This document shows positions 42,077-51,694 of a stretch of DNA of 64,000 nucleotides, in pieces (the stretch's first letter is position 1; each line of letters opens with the position of its first letter). Source of the DNA: Schauerella aestuarii (GTDB lineage: Bacteria > Pseudomonadota > Gammaproteobacteria > Burkholderiales > Burkholderiaceae_B); assembly GCF_009866805.1 (NCBI RefSeq), contig NZ_SIZW01000043.1:186001-250000 (forward strand), given 5' to 3'. The position numbers and the translations under genes were made by a program. Below the pieces are notes generated by a model that was given only the letters and a program-made list of their open reading frames with translations, did no database searches and was not told the origin of the DNA.

Positions 42077-42552
42077 TTCTCATCCGATTCCTCGACCCCG
42101 ACTTGATGCTCGAACACCAATTTTCCGCCCAGCCAGCCCGCCGTCCCCACCAGCGCAGCCCCCAGGCCGGAAAGGTAGATGCCTTCGTACAGGATCGATT
42201 CGACTGGGTCGCGCAGCCGAAAGAGCCAATTGATGCCGCCGACCGCCAACAGCATGACTGCCGCCACGAAGTGCGTCCAACTGGCCGCGCGATGACGGAT
42301 GTCGGCCACCCACAGCAATTCGATGGTGCCGGCCAACCCGGCCAAGGTGCCCATGATGGTGGCCGAACCCAGGAGCCACATCGACGCGCGTGCCCAGAAC
42401 AGATCGCCCGAAAACCAGAATGCGCCGTCGCTCGCCAACGCGCCAAGATAGAACGCGATCGGAAAGGTCACCAACATCGGATGCAGGGGGTGGCGCGCGA
42501 TGGCCACGTGCGTGTCGGTACCCTTTGGCAAAGGACGATGAAAGGGCTTCAT
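42073..42552 (-). CDS. DUF2231 membrane protein
   Basis: The product is 159 residues with four hydrophobic segments, beginning near HPLHPMLVTFPIAFYLGALA, the DUF2231 signature His-Pro pair before TM1. The family often occurs beside cytochrome oxidase genes and may handle haem or metal. It is convergent with the CopD-like gene, overlapping by 4 bases at the stop codons, and its start is divergent from the subunit II gene about 85 bases away, so the two could share a control region. Confidence 0.85.
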   Translation of the reverse strand: MKPFHRPLPKGTDTHVAIARHPLHPMLVTFPIAFYLGALASDGAFWFSGDLFWARASMWLLGSATIMGTLAGLAGTIELLWVADIRHRAASWTHFVAAVMLLAVGGINWLFRLRDPVESILYEGIYLSGLGAALVGTAGWLGGKLVFEHQVGVEESDEN

Positions 42553-42636
42553 GACGACAATACTCGAGAAGGGAAGGGTCGGATCCAGGCGGGGCGCGCC
42601 TCGCTGGGCAACTGGTTCGCACAGTACCACAGGGCA

Positions 42637-43521
42637 TTGCTGCTGCTGATGGTGCTGGCATGCGCCGGTTGCAGCGATGGTGCGCTCTCCACACTGCAAC
42701 CGGCGGGGCCGGCAAGCGCCTCGGTCGCGCGGGTCTGGTGGTGGATGCTGGGCGTGGGCACGGCAGTGCTGATCTTCGTCGTTGGCTGTGCGGCTTGGGC
42801 GATGCGCAGTCGATCGCGCCGATTGTCCACGCGGGGCGCAGGGCGGCTGATCGTGGGCGGTGGCGTGGTGCTGCCCACCGTGGCGATGACGGCGTTGCTG
42901 ATCTGGGGCTTGCCCGCAGGCGACGCGTTGCGTAACCCCTCGGCGGGCGGCACGCCTTTCGACGTGCAGGTGCGCGGCCATCAGTGGTGGTGGGAGGTCA
43001 GTTATCCGGGAGAGGCGCAAGCGCCGGCGCGCGATGCCAACGACATTCATATTCCGGCGGGCCAACCGGTGCGCTTCACGATCGAGAGTGCCGACGTGAT
43101 TCACAGCTTCTGGGTGCCGCGCCTGGGCGGCAAGATCGATGCGATTCCGGGCCGCGCCAACGTGTTGTGGTTGCAGGCCGACGAGCCGGGTGAGTACGCC
43201 GGGACCTGCGCCGAATTCTGCGGCCTGGAACATGCCGCCATGCGCGTGCGTGTGATCGCCCATGCGCCCGATGCGTTGCCGGCCGCATTGCGCGCGGCGG
43301 CTGAGACGGCACCGCGCCGTGTGGCCGCCGAGGCCACGCCGCGCACGGCGCAGGAGCGCAATGCCGCTGCCGTGGCGTTGCCCCCGCTGGAGCGCGGCGC
43401 ACAGCCTGCCGATACGCCGAATGCGCAGCATCCCTCCGAAGGCACACAGGCCCCCGAGGGCGCGGCCGTTTCGCCCTCCGCGCCGCAAGCGGTCCCCGCA
43501 CAATCTGGAGCCTCGCAATGA
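42637..43521 (+). CDS. Cytochrome c oxidase subunit II (CuA type, lipoprotein)
   Basis: The product is about 294 residues. A lipobox ACAGC precedes two membrane helices. The CuA domain has HSFWVPRLGGKIDAIPG and the ligand cluster CAEFCGLEHAAM. The last 90 residues are Ala/Pro-rich with no CXXCH, so no haem c domain is present. The start is uncertain: TTG 42637 and ATG 42649 are in frame, but the signal is more natural if it begins near CTG 42604. It receives electrons from a cytochrome c and passes them to subunit I. It overlaps the next gene by 4 bases. Confidence 0.88.
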   Translation: MLLLMVLACAGCSDGALSTLQPAGPASASVARVWWWMLGVGTAVLIFVVGCAAWAMRSRSRRLSTRGAGRLIVGGGVVLPTVAMTALLIWGLPAGDALRNPSAGGTPFDVQVRGHQWWWEVSYPGEAQAPARDANDIHIPAGQPVRFTIESADVIHSFWVPRLGGKIDAIPGRANVLWLQADEPGEYAGTCAEFCGLEHAAMRVRVIAHAPDALPAALRAAAETAPRRVAAEATPRTAQERNAAAVALPPLERGAQPADTPNAQHPSEGTQAPEGAAVSPSAPQAVPAQSGASQ

Positions 43522-46049
43522 GTTCGCCCCTGTCAACCGCCGACGCCCAACGCAACGCCTCACCGATCGCGCGTCACCGTGCACTGGAAGCGCTCTGGCG
43601 CGACCCGACCGGTTGGGGCAGTGTTGCAGCCGTCAATCACTCGACCATCGGCCGTCGCTTCATCCTGACGGCGTTGATCTTTTTCCTGGTGGGGGGCGTG
43701 CTCGCGATGTTGATCCGCGCGCAGCTCGCAACCTCCGGCGCCGGGTTCCTCGATAGCGAAACCTACAACCAGATCTTCACCATGCACGGAACATTGATGA
43801 TGTTCCTCTTTGCGATTCCCATGCTCGAGGGATTCGCGATGTACCTGCTGCCTAAAATGCTGGGCGCCCGCGATCTGGCCTATCCGCGATTGGGCGCATA
43901 CGCCTATTGGTGTTATCTCTGTGGCGGGCTGATCCTGCTGGGCGGCATGGCGCTGGGTCTGGCGCCGTCGTCGGGGTGGTTCATGTATACGCCGCTGTCG
44001 GGCGCGCAATACAGCCCCGGCATCAACGCCGATATCTGGCTGATTGGCATCACATTCGCCGAGATCTCGGCCATCTGTGCCGGCGTCGAATTGATCACCT
44101 CCATCCTCACCTTGCGCGCACCCGGCATGCGGCTCGATCGCATGCCGCTTTTCGCCTGGTATGTGCTGGTCACCGCCGGCATGATTCTGATCGGCTTCCC
44201 GCCCCTCATTCTCGGCAGCATTCTGCTCGAGCTCGAGCGCGCCTTCGGCTTGCCATTCTTTGAGGTTGCGCGGGGCGGCGATCCTTTGTTGTGGCAGCAC
44301 CTCTTCTGGATGTTCGGGCATCCCGAGGTGTACATCATCTTCCTGCCCGCAGCGGGCATGGTCTCCACGATGATTCCCACTTTCGCACGCCATCCGATGG
44401 TGGGCTATCGCTGGATCGTGGCCAGCATCGTGTTGCTGGCCGTGGCGAGTTTCGGGCTGTGGGTGCACCACATGTTTACCGTCGGCATCCCGCATCTGGC
44501 GCAATCGTTTTTCTCGATCGCCAGCATGCTCGTGGCGATTCCCACCGGTGTCCAATTTTTCGCGTGGATCGCCACGCTGTGGATGGGCAAGCCGGTGTGG
44601 CGTTTGCCGATGCTGTATCTGGCGGGGTTCCTGTTCGTGTTCGTGGCCGGCGGCCTGACCGGCGTCATGCTGGCGCTGGTGCCCTTCAACTGGCAGGTGC
44701 ACGACACGCATTTCGTCGTGGCCCACATGCACTATGTGCTCACGGGAGGGCTGCTGTTTCCGCTGTTTGCGGCGGTGTACTACTGGATGCCGCACATGAC
44801 CGGCCGGATGCCCTCGGAACGCCTGGGCACCTGGTCATTCTGGTTGATCTTCGGCGGCTTCAACGTGGCGTTCCTGCCCATGCATCTGACCGGGCTGCTG
44901 GGCATGCCGCGGCGGGTGTTTGCATACCCCGAGGGGTTGGGCTGGGACACGATCAATATGGTGTCGTCGATCGGCAGCTTCGTGATGGCGATGGGCGTGG
45001 CGCTCTTCATCCTCGATGTATTCGTGCATGCCCGCATCGGGCGTCTGTCATCCCGCAATCCTTGGGGCGCGAGTACCCTGGAATGGGCGATGCCGAATCC
45101 GGCGCCCAGCTACAACTTTGCCGCGCTGCCGGCGGTCGACGATCGCGATCCGCTGTGGCGCACGCCGGGATTGGGCGGCGATCTGGCGGGCGGCCGCGGT
45201 GCCTTGGCCAACTGGACGCCAGGCGTGCGGGAAACGTTGGCGGTGGATATCGTCGACGGCGAGCCCACGCACGTCGTGCGGCTACCCGGCCCGAGTTTCA
45301 TGCCCTTCGCGGCCGCCATGGCCACGGCGGCATTTTTCCTGTGCGTGCTCTTCAAGGTGTATGCGGGCGCGATCGTGGGCGCCGTCGTCGCGCTGGCGCT
45401 CTTCATCGTGTGGGCGTGGCGCACCGGCGCCGATGACCGTACGCGCATCACCCCCGAACAATCCGACACCTTGCTGCCGCACACGCATGTGTCCGGCACG
45501 CCAGGCGTGTGGGGCGTGGGGCTGGCCCTCACCGCAAACGGCACGCTCTTCGCCGCGTTGTTGTTCGGGTATGTTTTCCTTTGGTTGATCGCGCCGAACT
45601 GGCCGCCCGCAACATTCATCGACGTGTCGCCCGTATGGTTTGCGGGCGCAGCGGTGGCGGCGGTTCTCGCGTGGTTCGGCGCGGGCCGCGCACTGCGCGC
45701 CGAGCGCCGCGGCCGCATCGCCACACGCGAGCAAGGCGTACTGGTGTGTGGCGTTGGCGGGCTGGTGTTGGCAGGCTGCATGGCCGCCATTCTGGCCGGT
45801 GCGCCGCCCGCGCGCGAGCACGCGTATGCGGCCACGACGAGCGTGCTGCTCGGCTACATCATCCTGCATGCTGCGGTCGGCCTCGTGTTCAGCGCGGTGA
45901 GCTGGCGGCGCGGACGATCGACGCAGCACGTGGTGCTCACCGGCACCGATCTGCGGCTGGCGCTGATCTGGTGGCGCTATGTGGCCGTTACGGCATTGAT
46001 CGTGGTGGCTGTGGTGGCGGGCTTGCCGCATGTGGAGCCGCTACGATGA
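43518..46049 (+). CDS. Cytochrome c oxidase subunit I fused to a subunit III-like domain
   Basis: The product is 843 residues. Residues 40-510 are the haem-copper core: haem a His90 (MHGTLMM) and His405; CuB ligands His268, His317 and His318 with the cross-linked Tyr272 in GHPEVY; and haem a3 His403 in AHMHYVL. After a linker, residues about 590-840 add seven or so hydrophobic segments resembling subunit III (TPGVWGVGLALTANGTLFAA). The Tyr in GHPEVY assigns it to the A-type haem-copper oxidases. It reduces oxygen and pumps protons. The gene is coupled to subunit II and to the small membrane protein by 4-base overlaps. Confidence 0.93.
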   Translation: MSSPLSTADAQRNASPIARHRALEALWRDPTGWGSVAAVNHSTIGRRFILTALIFFLVGGVLAMLIRAQLATSGAGFLDSETYNQIFTMHGTLMMFLFAIPMLEGFAMYLLPKMLGARDLAYPRLGAYAYWCYLCGGLILLGGMALGLAPSSGWFMYTPLSGAQYSPGINADIWLIGITFAEISAICAGVELITSILTLRAPGMRLDRMPLFAWYVLVTAGMILIGFPPLILGSILLELERAFGLPFFEVARGGDPLLWQHLFWMFGHPEVYIIFLPAAGMVSTMIPTFARHPMVGYRWIVASIVLLAVASFGLWVHHMFTVGIPHLAQSFFSIASMLVAIPTGVQFFAWIATLWMGKPVWRLPMLYLAGFLFVFVAGGLTGVMLALVPFNWQVHDTHFVVAHMHYVLTGGLLFPLFAAVYYWMPHMTGRMPSERLGTWSFWLIFGGFNVAFLPMHLTGLLGMPRRVFAYPEGLGWDTINMVSSIGSFVMAMGVALFILDVFVHARIGRLSSRNPWGASTLEWAMPNPAPSYNFAALPAVDDRDPLWRTPGLGGDLAGGRGALANWTPGVRETLAVDIVDGEPTHVVRLPGPSFMPFAAAMATAAFFLCVLFKVYAGAIVGAVVALALFIVWAWRTGADDRTRITPEQSDTLLPHTHVSGTPGVWGVGLALTANGTLFAALLFGYVFLWLIAPNWPPATFIDVSPVWFAGAAVAAVLAWFGAGRALRAERRGRIATREQGVLVCGVGGLVLAGCMAAILAGAPPAREHAYAATTSVLLGYIILHAAVGLVFSAVSWRRGRSTQHVVLTGTDLRLALIWWRYVAVTALIVVAVVAGLPHVEPLR

Positions 46050-46444
46050 CCGATCGTCACCACACCGCATCGTCGCGCCGGAACGATAGTCGCCGCTTTC
46101 GATTCGGCGGCGGGCTGAGACCGGTTGCCGGCCTGGCGCTTTGGGTGAGCGCATTCGTTTTCTTGTATGGCGGCTTATCGGTAGGCTGTCGAGCGGCGCT
46201 GTCGCCCGCGCCATGGATGAGCACCGATGGCGTCACGCTGTGGCTTACGGGACTGTGGCTCGTGCATGTGATCGGTGCCGCGGCCTTGCTCTACGGCAGT
46301 TGGCGCGATCGCGATGCGCCGCCGCGAAATGAGGGCGGCGCGGCCGGTTTTCTCGAACGGCTCACGCTTACGCTGGATGGGATTGCGATCGCGGCGATCG
46401 TCGCGATCGGCGTGCCGATCTTGCTGTTGCCGCCTTGCAGCTGA
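46046..46444 (+). CDS. Small membrane protein of the oxidase operon
   Basis: The product is 132 residues with three hydrophobic segments and a basic N-terminus. I recognise no domain. Its ATG overlaps the oxidase stop, so it is co-translated and probably an accessory subunit or assembly factor (CtaF-like by position only). Confidence 0.7.
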   Translation: MTDRHHTASSRRNDSRRFRFGGGLRPVAGLALWVSAFVFLYGGLSVGCRAALSPAPWMSTDGVTLWLTGLWLVHVIGAAALLYGSWRDRDAPPRNEGGAAGFLERLTLTLDGIAIAAIVAIGVPILLLPPCS

Positions 46445-46529
46445 GGGTGCCAAAGGGCAACGTGGCACCGTGGCGGACGCGATCTGAAGGGTGCTGCGCA
46501 TCCACGCCACACACCTTCAGCGAGGTCCT
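46445..46529. other. Convergent gap with inverted repeats
   Basis: GGTGCCA/TGGCACC (46446-46452, 46463-46469) and CTGAAGG/CCTTCAG (46484-46490, 46514-46520) could form two hairpins. Neither has a T-run. They may serve as weak bidirectional terminators between the oxidase operon and the minus-strand gene. Confidence 0.4.
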
Positions 46530-47231
46530 TTAACGCACGTAGTAGATGCGCATCGCTTGCTGGCGCTGCGCGCCATCCAGTACGCGGATGGTGACCTGAC
46601 GTGACGTGAAGTTGGCGGGCACGGCCATCTGGCCGGACACCTGCTCATACTTGTCGAGTTTGACCTTGATCGGCTCGGAGGTGAGCGTGTTCGTGCGGCC
46701 ATTGCTGTAGCGGCCCTGCACGGCCAACTCGATCGTGCCTTCGAACGGCGCGCCCTTGGGATCGTCGCGCATGATCAGGATCTTGTAGTTCACCTGCCCA
46801 GGTTCGCGTGCCAGGTCGGCTGCGCGCACACCAATGGGGCCGCCACGGGGATCGGGCGGAACCGAATCCATGAACAATTTCACGTCGGCTTGCAGCGATT
46901 CGATCGTCTTGCGCGCCGTCGCCAGATCCGTGGTGGTCTGCTGGCCGCCCGTGCGTGCTGCGTCGCGTTGCTGCGTGGCTTCCGTCAACTGGCTCTGCAA
47001 ACGCTGGCGATCGACATTGGCCGCGCTCAGGTCGCTGTGCAAGGTTTCTGATTGCTCGACGGTCAAGCGTTGGGGACCGTAATTGGCCTGCAAGAACAAG
47101 ACGCCGCCCGCACCGATGGCAATACCCACCAATAGCAGGACGAGCCATCTCGGCATGCGACGCGACCGCTTACCGGGTTGGTAAACGGAAGGCTTGAAAC
47201 TTGCGCGCTGCGAGCGACCGAACATCCCCAT
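46530..47231 (-). CDS. Single-pass membrane protein with a coiled coil (DUF6776-like)
   Basis: The product is 233 residues: a basic cytoplasmic start, one membrane helix (WLVLLLVGIAIGAGGVLFL), a coiled coil (about residues 55-110) and a C-terminal beta-rich periplasmic domain containing VNYKILIMRDDPKGAPFEG. It resembles a betaproteobacterial family of unknown function. ATG 47231 has AAGGA upstream at slightly long spacing; ATG 47225 is also in frame. Confidence 0.7.
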   Translation of the reverse strand: MGMFGRSQRASFKPSVYQPGKRSRRMPRWLVLLLVGIAIGAGGVLFLQANYGPQRLTVEQSETLHSDLSAANVDRQRLQSQLTEATQQRDAARTGGQQTTTDLATARKTIESLQADVKLFMDSVPPDPRGGPIGVRAADLAREPGQVNYKILIMRDDPKGAPFEGTIELAVQGRYSNGRTNTLTSEPIKVKLDKYEQVSGQMAVPANFTSRQVTIRVLDGAQRQQAMRIYYVR

Positions 47232-47358
47232 CTGACTCTTGATCCTTATCCTGCGAATTGTCCCGCGGCGCTCGACATGGGCGACTCCGGACAATCAAAA
47301 TGCAAGAGCATACCCGTTTAGTCACATAAAGACGCGCTTCCGAAAAGGCTCGTTTCGT

Positions 47359-48066
47359 TCATTGATATTGTGAAATACCGTCGGCAGACAAGATGGTATC
47401 CAGTTCACGCAGGCGTTCGGGGGTGCCCACATCGGTCCAGGCACCGCGATGATGTTGGCCCAGCGCGGCGCCCGTGGCGATCGCATCGCGCAGCAAAGGC
47501 GCGAGCGGCATGGGTGCTGCCGGCGCGACCCTGGCAAAGAGCGCGGGCTCGTAGATGCCGATGCCGGCAAACGTCAGGCAGGGAAGCGAAGGCGCTGAGG
47601 AGACCCAGCCCGAGGCCTCGAGTGCGAAATCGCCGCGCGGGTGATGCGCGGGATTGTCCACGAGCAACAACCACGCACGCGCTTGCGACGCTTGGAGTTG
47701 ACGCACGTGTGCGGCGGCCTGACCCGGATCCCAATCGCAAAAGATGTCGCCGTTGATGACCAGAAAAGGCTGCTCGCCCAGAAGCGGCAGCGCCTGGGCG
47801 ATGCCGCCGGCCGTTTCGAGGGCGGTGATCTCAGGCGAATAGCGGATCCGCGCGCTCCAGGAGCTGCCATCGCCCAAGCCGGCCTCGATGCGCTCCCCGA
47901 GCCAGGCGTGATTGATGACGATATCGGTGATGCCGGCCGCGACCAGACGCTCGATGTGCCACACGATCAAGGGCTTGCCGCCCACGGCGAGCATGGGTTT
48001 CGGCAACCGGTCGGTGAGGGGGCGCATCCGCTCCCCGCGCCCCGCTGCGAGAATCATGGCGCGCAT
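47359..48066 (-). CDS. murU: N-acetylmuramate-1-phosphate uridylyltransferase
   Basis: The product is 235 residues, a nucleotidyltransferase with the GxG-x-R-x-x-P-K signature ILAAGRGERMRPLTDRLPKP. INGDIFCDWD supplies the metal-binding Asp and WTDVGTPERL lies near the end. With AmgK it recycles N-acetylmuramic acid to UDP-MurNAc, bypassing de novo synthesis and conferring fosfomycin tolerance in other bacteria. ATG 48066 overlaps the amgK stop (TGATG), so the pair is coupled. Confidence 0.92.
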   Translation of the reverse strand: MRAMILAAGRGERMRPLTDRLPKPMLAVGGKPLIVWHIERLVAAGITDIVINHAWLGERIEAGLGDGSSWSARIRYSPEITALETAGGIAQALPLLGEQPFLVINGDIFCDWDPGQAAAHVRQLQASQARAWLLLVDNPAHHPRGDFALEASGWVSSAPSLPCLTFAGIGIYEPALFARVAPAAPMPLAPLLRDAIATGAALGQHHRGAWTDVGTPERLRELDTILSADGISQYQ

Positions 48067-49106
48067 CAGAACGTGAATCCGCTCGTGATCTGGCGATTGT
48101 CGACCACGTCGAGAATGCGCCGCAACGGGCCGAAGGCGTTGTAACGCTCGGCCACCTGGCGGACGTAGGCGTTCACGCGCGGCATATGCGCCAGATAGTT
48201 CGACTTGCCATCGCGGTGATTCAAGCGTGCGAACACCCCCAGAATGCGCAGGTTGCGCTGCAGACTCATCCATTCGTAGGCGCGATGGAACTCGCTGAAA
48301 TCGGCATCGACCGGCAGGCCGGCGGCGCGGGCGGCCTCCCAGTAGCGGATTGCCCAATCGAGTTGCTGGGGTTCTTCCCACGTGGTGCGCGCGTCCATCA
48401 CGAGCGACGCAATGTCGTACGTGATCGGGCCGGCAAGCGCATCCTGAAAGTCGATGACGCCCGGGGGGCCATCGGCAGCGTCGCCTTCGGGCACCATCAG
48501 GTTGGGCGAATGAAAATCGCGATGCACCAGCACCACATGCTCGCGCTGGCTGCTGCGGGCGAGTAGATCGAAGGTATCGGCCAGTGCATTGTGCTGCGCA
48601 TCGGTGAGCGTGACGGCTTGATGACGCCCCACGTACCACTCCGGAAACAACGCGAGTTCGGCCTTGAGCCGATCGCCGTCGAGGGTGTGCAACTGGGTGG
48701 GCGCGGCCGATTGCATGCGGACCAGTTCGGTCAAGGCACGGCGATAAAGGCTCTGCAGTTCGCGATCGTCGATCCCGCGCTGGATGCGCTGATAAAAGGT
48801 TTCCTGGCCCAGGTCGGTCAGCAGCATGAAACCCTGGCCCAGATCCTTGGCAAGAATCCGGGGCACGTTGACGCCACCTGCGGCCAGCAGGCCAGCCACA
48901 TGGACGAAGGGTGCGCTGTCTTCATGGTCGACCGGCGCGTCCATGACGATCAGCGTGCCGGCGGCGGCGTCCAGCCGAAAGTAACGGCGGAAACTGGCGT
49001 CGCTGGACGCGGGCCGCAGCGTCTCCAGCGCGAGATTCAGCTCGAGGGGGAGGGAGGCGAGCCAGGCGCGCAGGGCGTCCAGGCGGGGGTCGGCAGCAGA
49101 GGTCAA
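48066..49106 (-). CDS. amgK: Anomeric N-acetylmuramate/N-acetylglucosamine kinase
   Basis: The product is 346 residues of the aminoglycoside-phosphotransferase fold. Catalytic loop VLVHRDFHSPNLM and metal-binding GVIDFQDALAGPITYDIASL are clear. It phosphorylates MurNAc or GlcNAc at C1 to feed MurU. TTG 49106 is preferred because it gives the usual family start (TSAADPRLDALRAWL); an ATG at 49178 adds a run of five Phe and overlaps the lptD promoter region. Divergent from lptD. Confidence 0.9.
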   Translation of the reverse strand: MTSAADPRLDALRAWLASLPLELNLALETLRPASSDASFRRYFRLDAAAGTLIVMDAPVDHEDSAPFVHVAGLLAAGGVNVPRILAKDLGQGFMLLTDLGQETFYQRIQRGIDDRELQSLYRRALTELVRMQSAAPTQLHTLDGDRLKAELALFPEWYVGRHQAVTLTDAQHNALADTFDLLARSSQREHVVLVHRDFHSPNLMVPEGDAADGPPGVIDFQDALAGPITYDIASLVMDARTTWEEPQQLDWAIRYWEAARAAGLPVDADFSEFHRAYEWMSLQRNLRILGVFARLNHRDGKSNYLAHMPRVNAYVRQVAERYNAFGPLRRILDVVDNRQITSGFTF

Positions 49107-49193
49107 GGTGGGTCCGAAACGTAACGGTTGAGCGAAAAAGAAGAAAAAAGCGGGCGCCGATGCAATGAAATGGGGCATGCGGCGCAGCTTCTC

Positions 49194-49199
49194 TATAAT
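49194..49199 (+). promoter_or_regulatory. -10 box of the lptD operon
   Basis: A perfect TATAAT lies 84 bases before the lptD start in the divergent gap. The -35 position (about 49171-49176, TGGGGC) is poor, so another activator or extended contacts may help. Confidence 0.5.
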
Positions 49200-49282
49200 A
49201 CCGGGTCACTTGGGCTGGCACGGCTGCGTTTCGCGACGATTGCCCTTGCCTTATCTTTATCTTTCAAGGGTCTGGTTTTAGC

Positions 49283-51694
49283 GTGCGCAAGGTCCAATGG
49301 TTTGTCCTCTCCGCTGTATGCGTGGCTGGCGCGTCGCAGGCGCAAAGCCTGCGCGTGGCGCCCAGCTTGAGCGATTCGCGTGAAGAGCGCGCCGAGCAGG
49401 CGGCGCAGGCCGAGTCGCGCGAATTGCGCGTTTCGCCGCGTCTGCGCATGCATAAGCTTACCGACGACGAGATCTCGTCGTACCTCGAAGCCGATCAAAT
49501 GGACGGCAGCCCCGATTCCAGAATCGTGTTGACGGGCAACGCACAGGTGCGTCGGATCGATACGGTGCTGAAGGGCGATCGCATCGATTACAACCGCAAC
49601 ACGGGCGACATCAATACGCAGGGCAGCGCCCGGCTGCTGCGCGACGGCACGCTGGTGACCGCGCCCGGCTTGATCTACAACGTCGATAACGAAACCGGGC
49701 AAATCGAGAACCCCAATTTCTGGATGGGCGCCTCGGGCGGATTTGCGCGTGCCGAGCATGCCGACATTTTCAGCCGTTCGACGATGCGCTTGTCGGGCGT
49801 GACTTACAGCGGTTGCGATTGCGAAGTGCCGTCGTGGTACATCAAGTCGCGCACGCTGGATCTGAACTTTGACGAAAACGAAGGGATTGCACGCAACGGC
49901 GTGCTGTATTTCAAGGATGTGCCACTGCTGGCATCGCCTTACCTGACCTTCCCGATCAAGAAAGAGCGCAAGTCGGGTCTGTTGCTGCCCACCTATGGTT
50001 TGTCGAGCAACAGCGGTTTCGAATATGCGCAACCGTACTACCTCAATCTGGCGCCCAATTACGACGCCACGATCACGCCCCGTATCCTCAGCAAGCGCGG
50101 CGTGCAGCTGGGTGCCGAGTTCCGCTATTTGCAGCCCACCTATAACGGCGTGATGTCGGGCACGTACCTGCAAAGCGATCGCGAAACAGGCGAGGCGCGG
50201 TGGTTGTTTTCGAGCCGTCACAACCAGGTTCTGGGCGGTGGCTTTACCGCCGATTGGGACATCAATCGCGTTTCCGACGACGATTACTTTCGCGACTTCT
50301 CAACCATCGGGTTGAATGAGGCTTCGCGTACTTATCTGCCGTCGACCGGTGGCGTGAACTGGGCCAGCCGCTACATCCAGACGCGCGTCTCGGCCTCGAA
50401 GTATCAGACGCTTCAGGATCTGGATGCACCGATCCTGCCGCAGTACGACAAATTGCCCGAGTTGTCGTTGCGCGCTTCGCGCTACAACTGGGGCGGCTTC
50501 GACACTGAAATGGACGTGTCGGCCATTCGCTTCAGCCGACCGAAGTTCCAGGGCCAGCGATTCGGTCAAAACGGCGATCGCCTCACGGCTTATCCGACGA
50601 TCTCGTTCCCCGTGGTGCGCTCGTCCTGGTACGTGACGCCCAAGTTCGGTGTGCACGCAACGCAGTATCAGGGCACCGAGCGTTTCGGCGGCAACCCCAA
50701 CGCATTGACGGATCCGTCGATGTATCGCCGCAGCGATTCGCGCACATTGCCGATCGGGTCGGTCGATGCCGGGATGACGTTCGAACGCGATGCATCGCTT
50801 TTCGGCAAGTCGGCTGTGCAAACGCTCGAACCGCGTCTGTATTACCTCTATGTGCCGTACCGCGATCAATCGCGCATGCCGGTCTATGACACGTCGCTGG
50901 CCGACTTCAGTTTCCTGCAGGCCTTCCAGGAAAACATCTATTCGGGTGGCTGGGATCGTATTTCCAACGCCAACCAATTGACGGCCGCCTTGACCACGCG
51001 CTGGCTCGATGCCGATACCGGCTTCGAACGGCTGTCGCTGTCGGCCGCGCAGCGCCTGTATTTCGCCGATCAGCGCGTGACGTTGCCGGGCGAGACGCCG
51101 CGCGAGAACGTGCGCTCCGACTATCTGGTCGGGGCCACGGCCGCGCTTACCGATACCTTGAGCACCGAGCTTGCGGCGCAGTACAACCCGTATGAAAGCC
51201 AAGTATCCCGCGTGCTGGCCAGCACCCGTTGGCGGCCGCAACGTCTGACTTCGGTTACGCTGTCGTATCGATATCAGCGCGATCCCACCACCAACATCGG
51301 TTTCCTGCCTACCGGTCAAAACCAGGTCAGCCTGGCATTCCAGTGGCCGTTCACCAACCGCATCTACGGCATTGGCCGGGTCGATTATTCGCTGGGTCGC
51401 AATCTGCCGGCGAACACGTTCGTGTCCGATCCCGACCAATACAATTCCCGCATCACCCAGGCCATTGCCGGTCTGGAGTACAAGGGCGATTGCTGCTGGA
51501 CGGGCCGGGTCGTCTTCCAACGCTATGCCGTTGCGGCACAGCAAGAAAATACCGCGCTGTTCTTCCAGCTCGAGCTCAACGGCCTGGGCGCTCTGGGAAC
51601 CGATCCGATGGGCTTGCTGTCCAGAAGCATATCGGGCTATCAGAGTGTGAACCCGTCCACGCCCGCCGGTACGTCATTTGAAAGGTATGAATAA
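49283..51694 (+). CDS. lptD: LPS-assembly protein LptD
   Basis: The product is 803 residues, the usual length. A signal peptide ends GASQAQS. The N-terminal LptA-like jelly roll (ADQMDGSPDSRIVLTGNAQV; YNRNTGDINTQGSARLLRDG) is followed by a 26-strand barrel. Cysteine pairs that make the essential disulfides are visible as SGCDCEVPSW and GDCCWTGRVV. It inserts lipopolysaccharide into the outer leaflet with LptE. GTG 49283 is chosen as the start of the signal peptide. Its TAA overlaps the surA ATG by one base. Confidence 0.95.
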   Translation: MRKVQWFVLSAVCVAGASQAQSLRVAPSLSDSREERAEQAAQAESRELRVSPRLRMHKLTDDEISSYLEADQMDGSPDSRIVLTGNAQVRRIDTVLKGDRIDYNRNTGDINTQGSARLLRDGTLVTAPGLIYNVDNETGQIENPNFWMGASGGFARAEHADIFSRSTMRLSGVTYSGCDCEVPSWYIKSRTLDLNFDENEGIARNGVLYFKDVPLLASPYLTFPIKKERKSGLLLPTYGLSSNSGFEYAQPYYLNLAPNYDATITPRILSKRGVQLGAEFRYLQPTYNGVMSGTYLQSDRETGEARWLFSSRHNQVLGGGFTADWDINRVSDDDYFRDFSTIGLNEASRTYLPSTGGVNWASRYIQTRVSASKYQTLQDLDAPILPQYDKLPELSLRASRYNWGGFDTEMDVSAIRFSRPKFQGQRFGQNGDRLTAYPTISFPVVRSSWYVTPKFGVHATQYQGTERFGGNPNALTDPSMYRRSDSRTLPIGSVDAGMTFERDASLFGKSAVQTLEPRLYYLYVPYRDQSRMPVYDTSLADFSFLQAFQENIYSGGWDRISNANQLTAALTTRWLDADTGFERLSLSAAQRLYFADQRVTLPGETPRENVRSDYLVGATAALTDTLSTELAAQYNPYESQVSRVLASTRWRPQRLTSVTLSYRYQRDPTTNIGFLPTGQNQVSLAFQWPFTNRIYGIGRVDYSLGRNLPANTFVSDPDQYNSRITQAIAGLEYKGDCCWTGRVVFQRYAVAAQQENTALFFQLELNGLGALGTDPMGLLSRSISGYQSVNPSTPAGTSFERYE

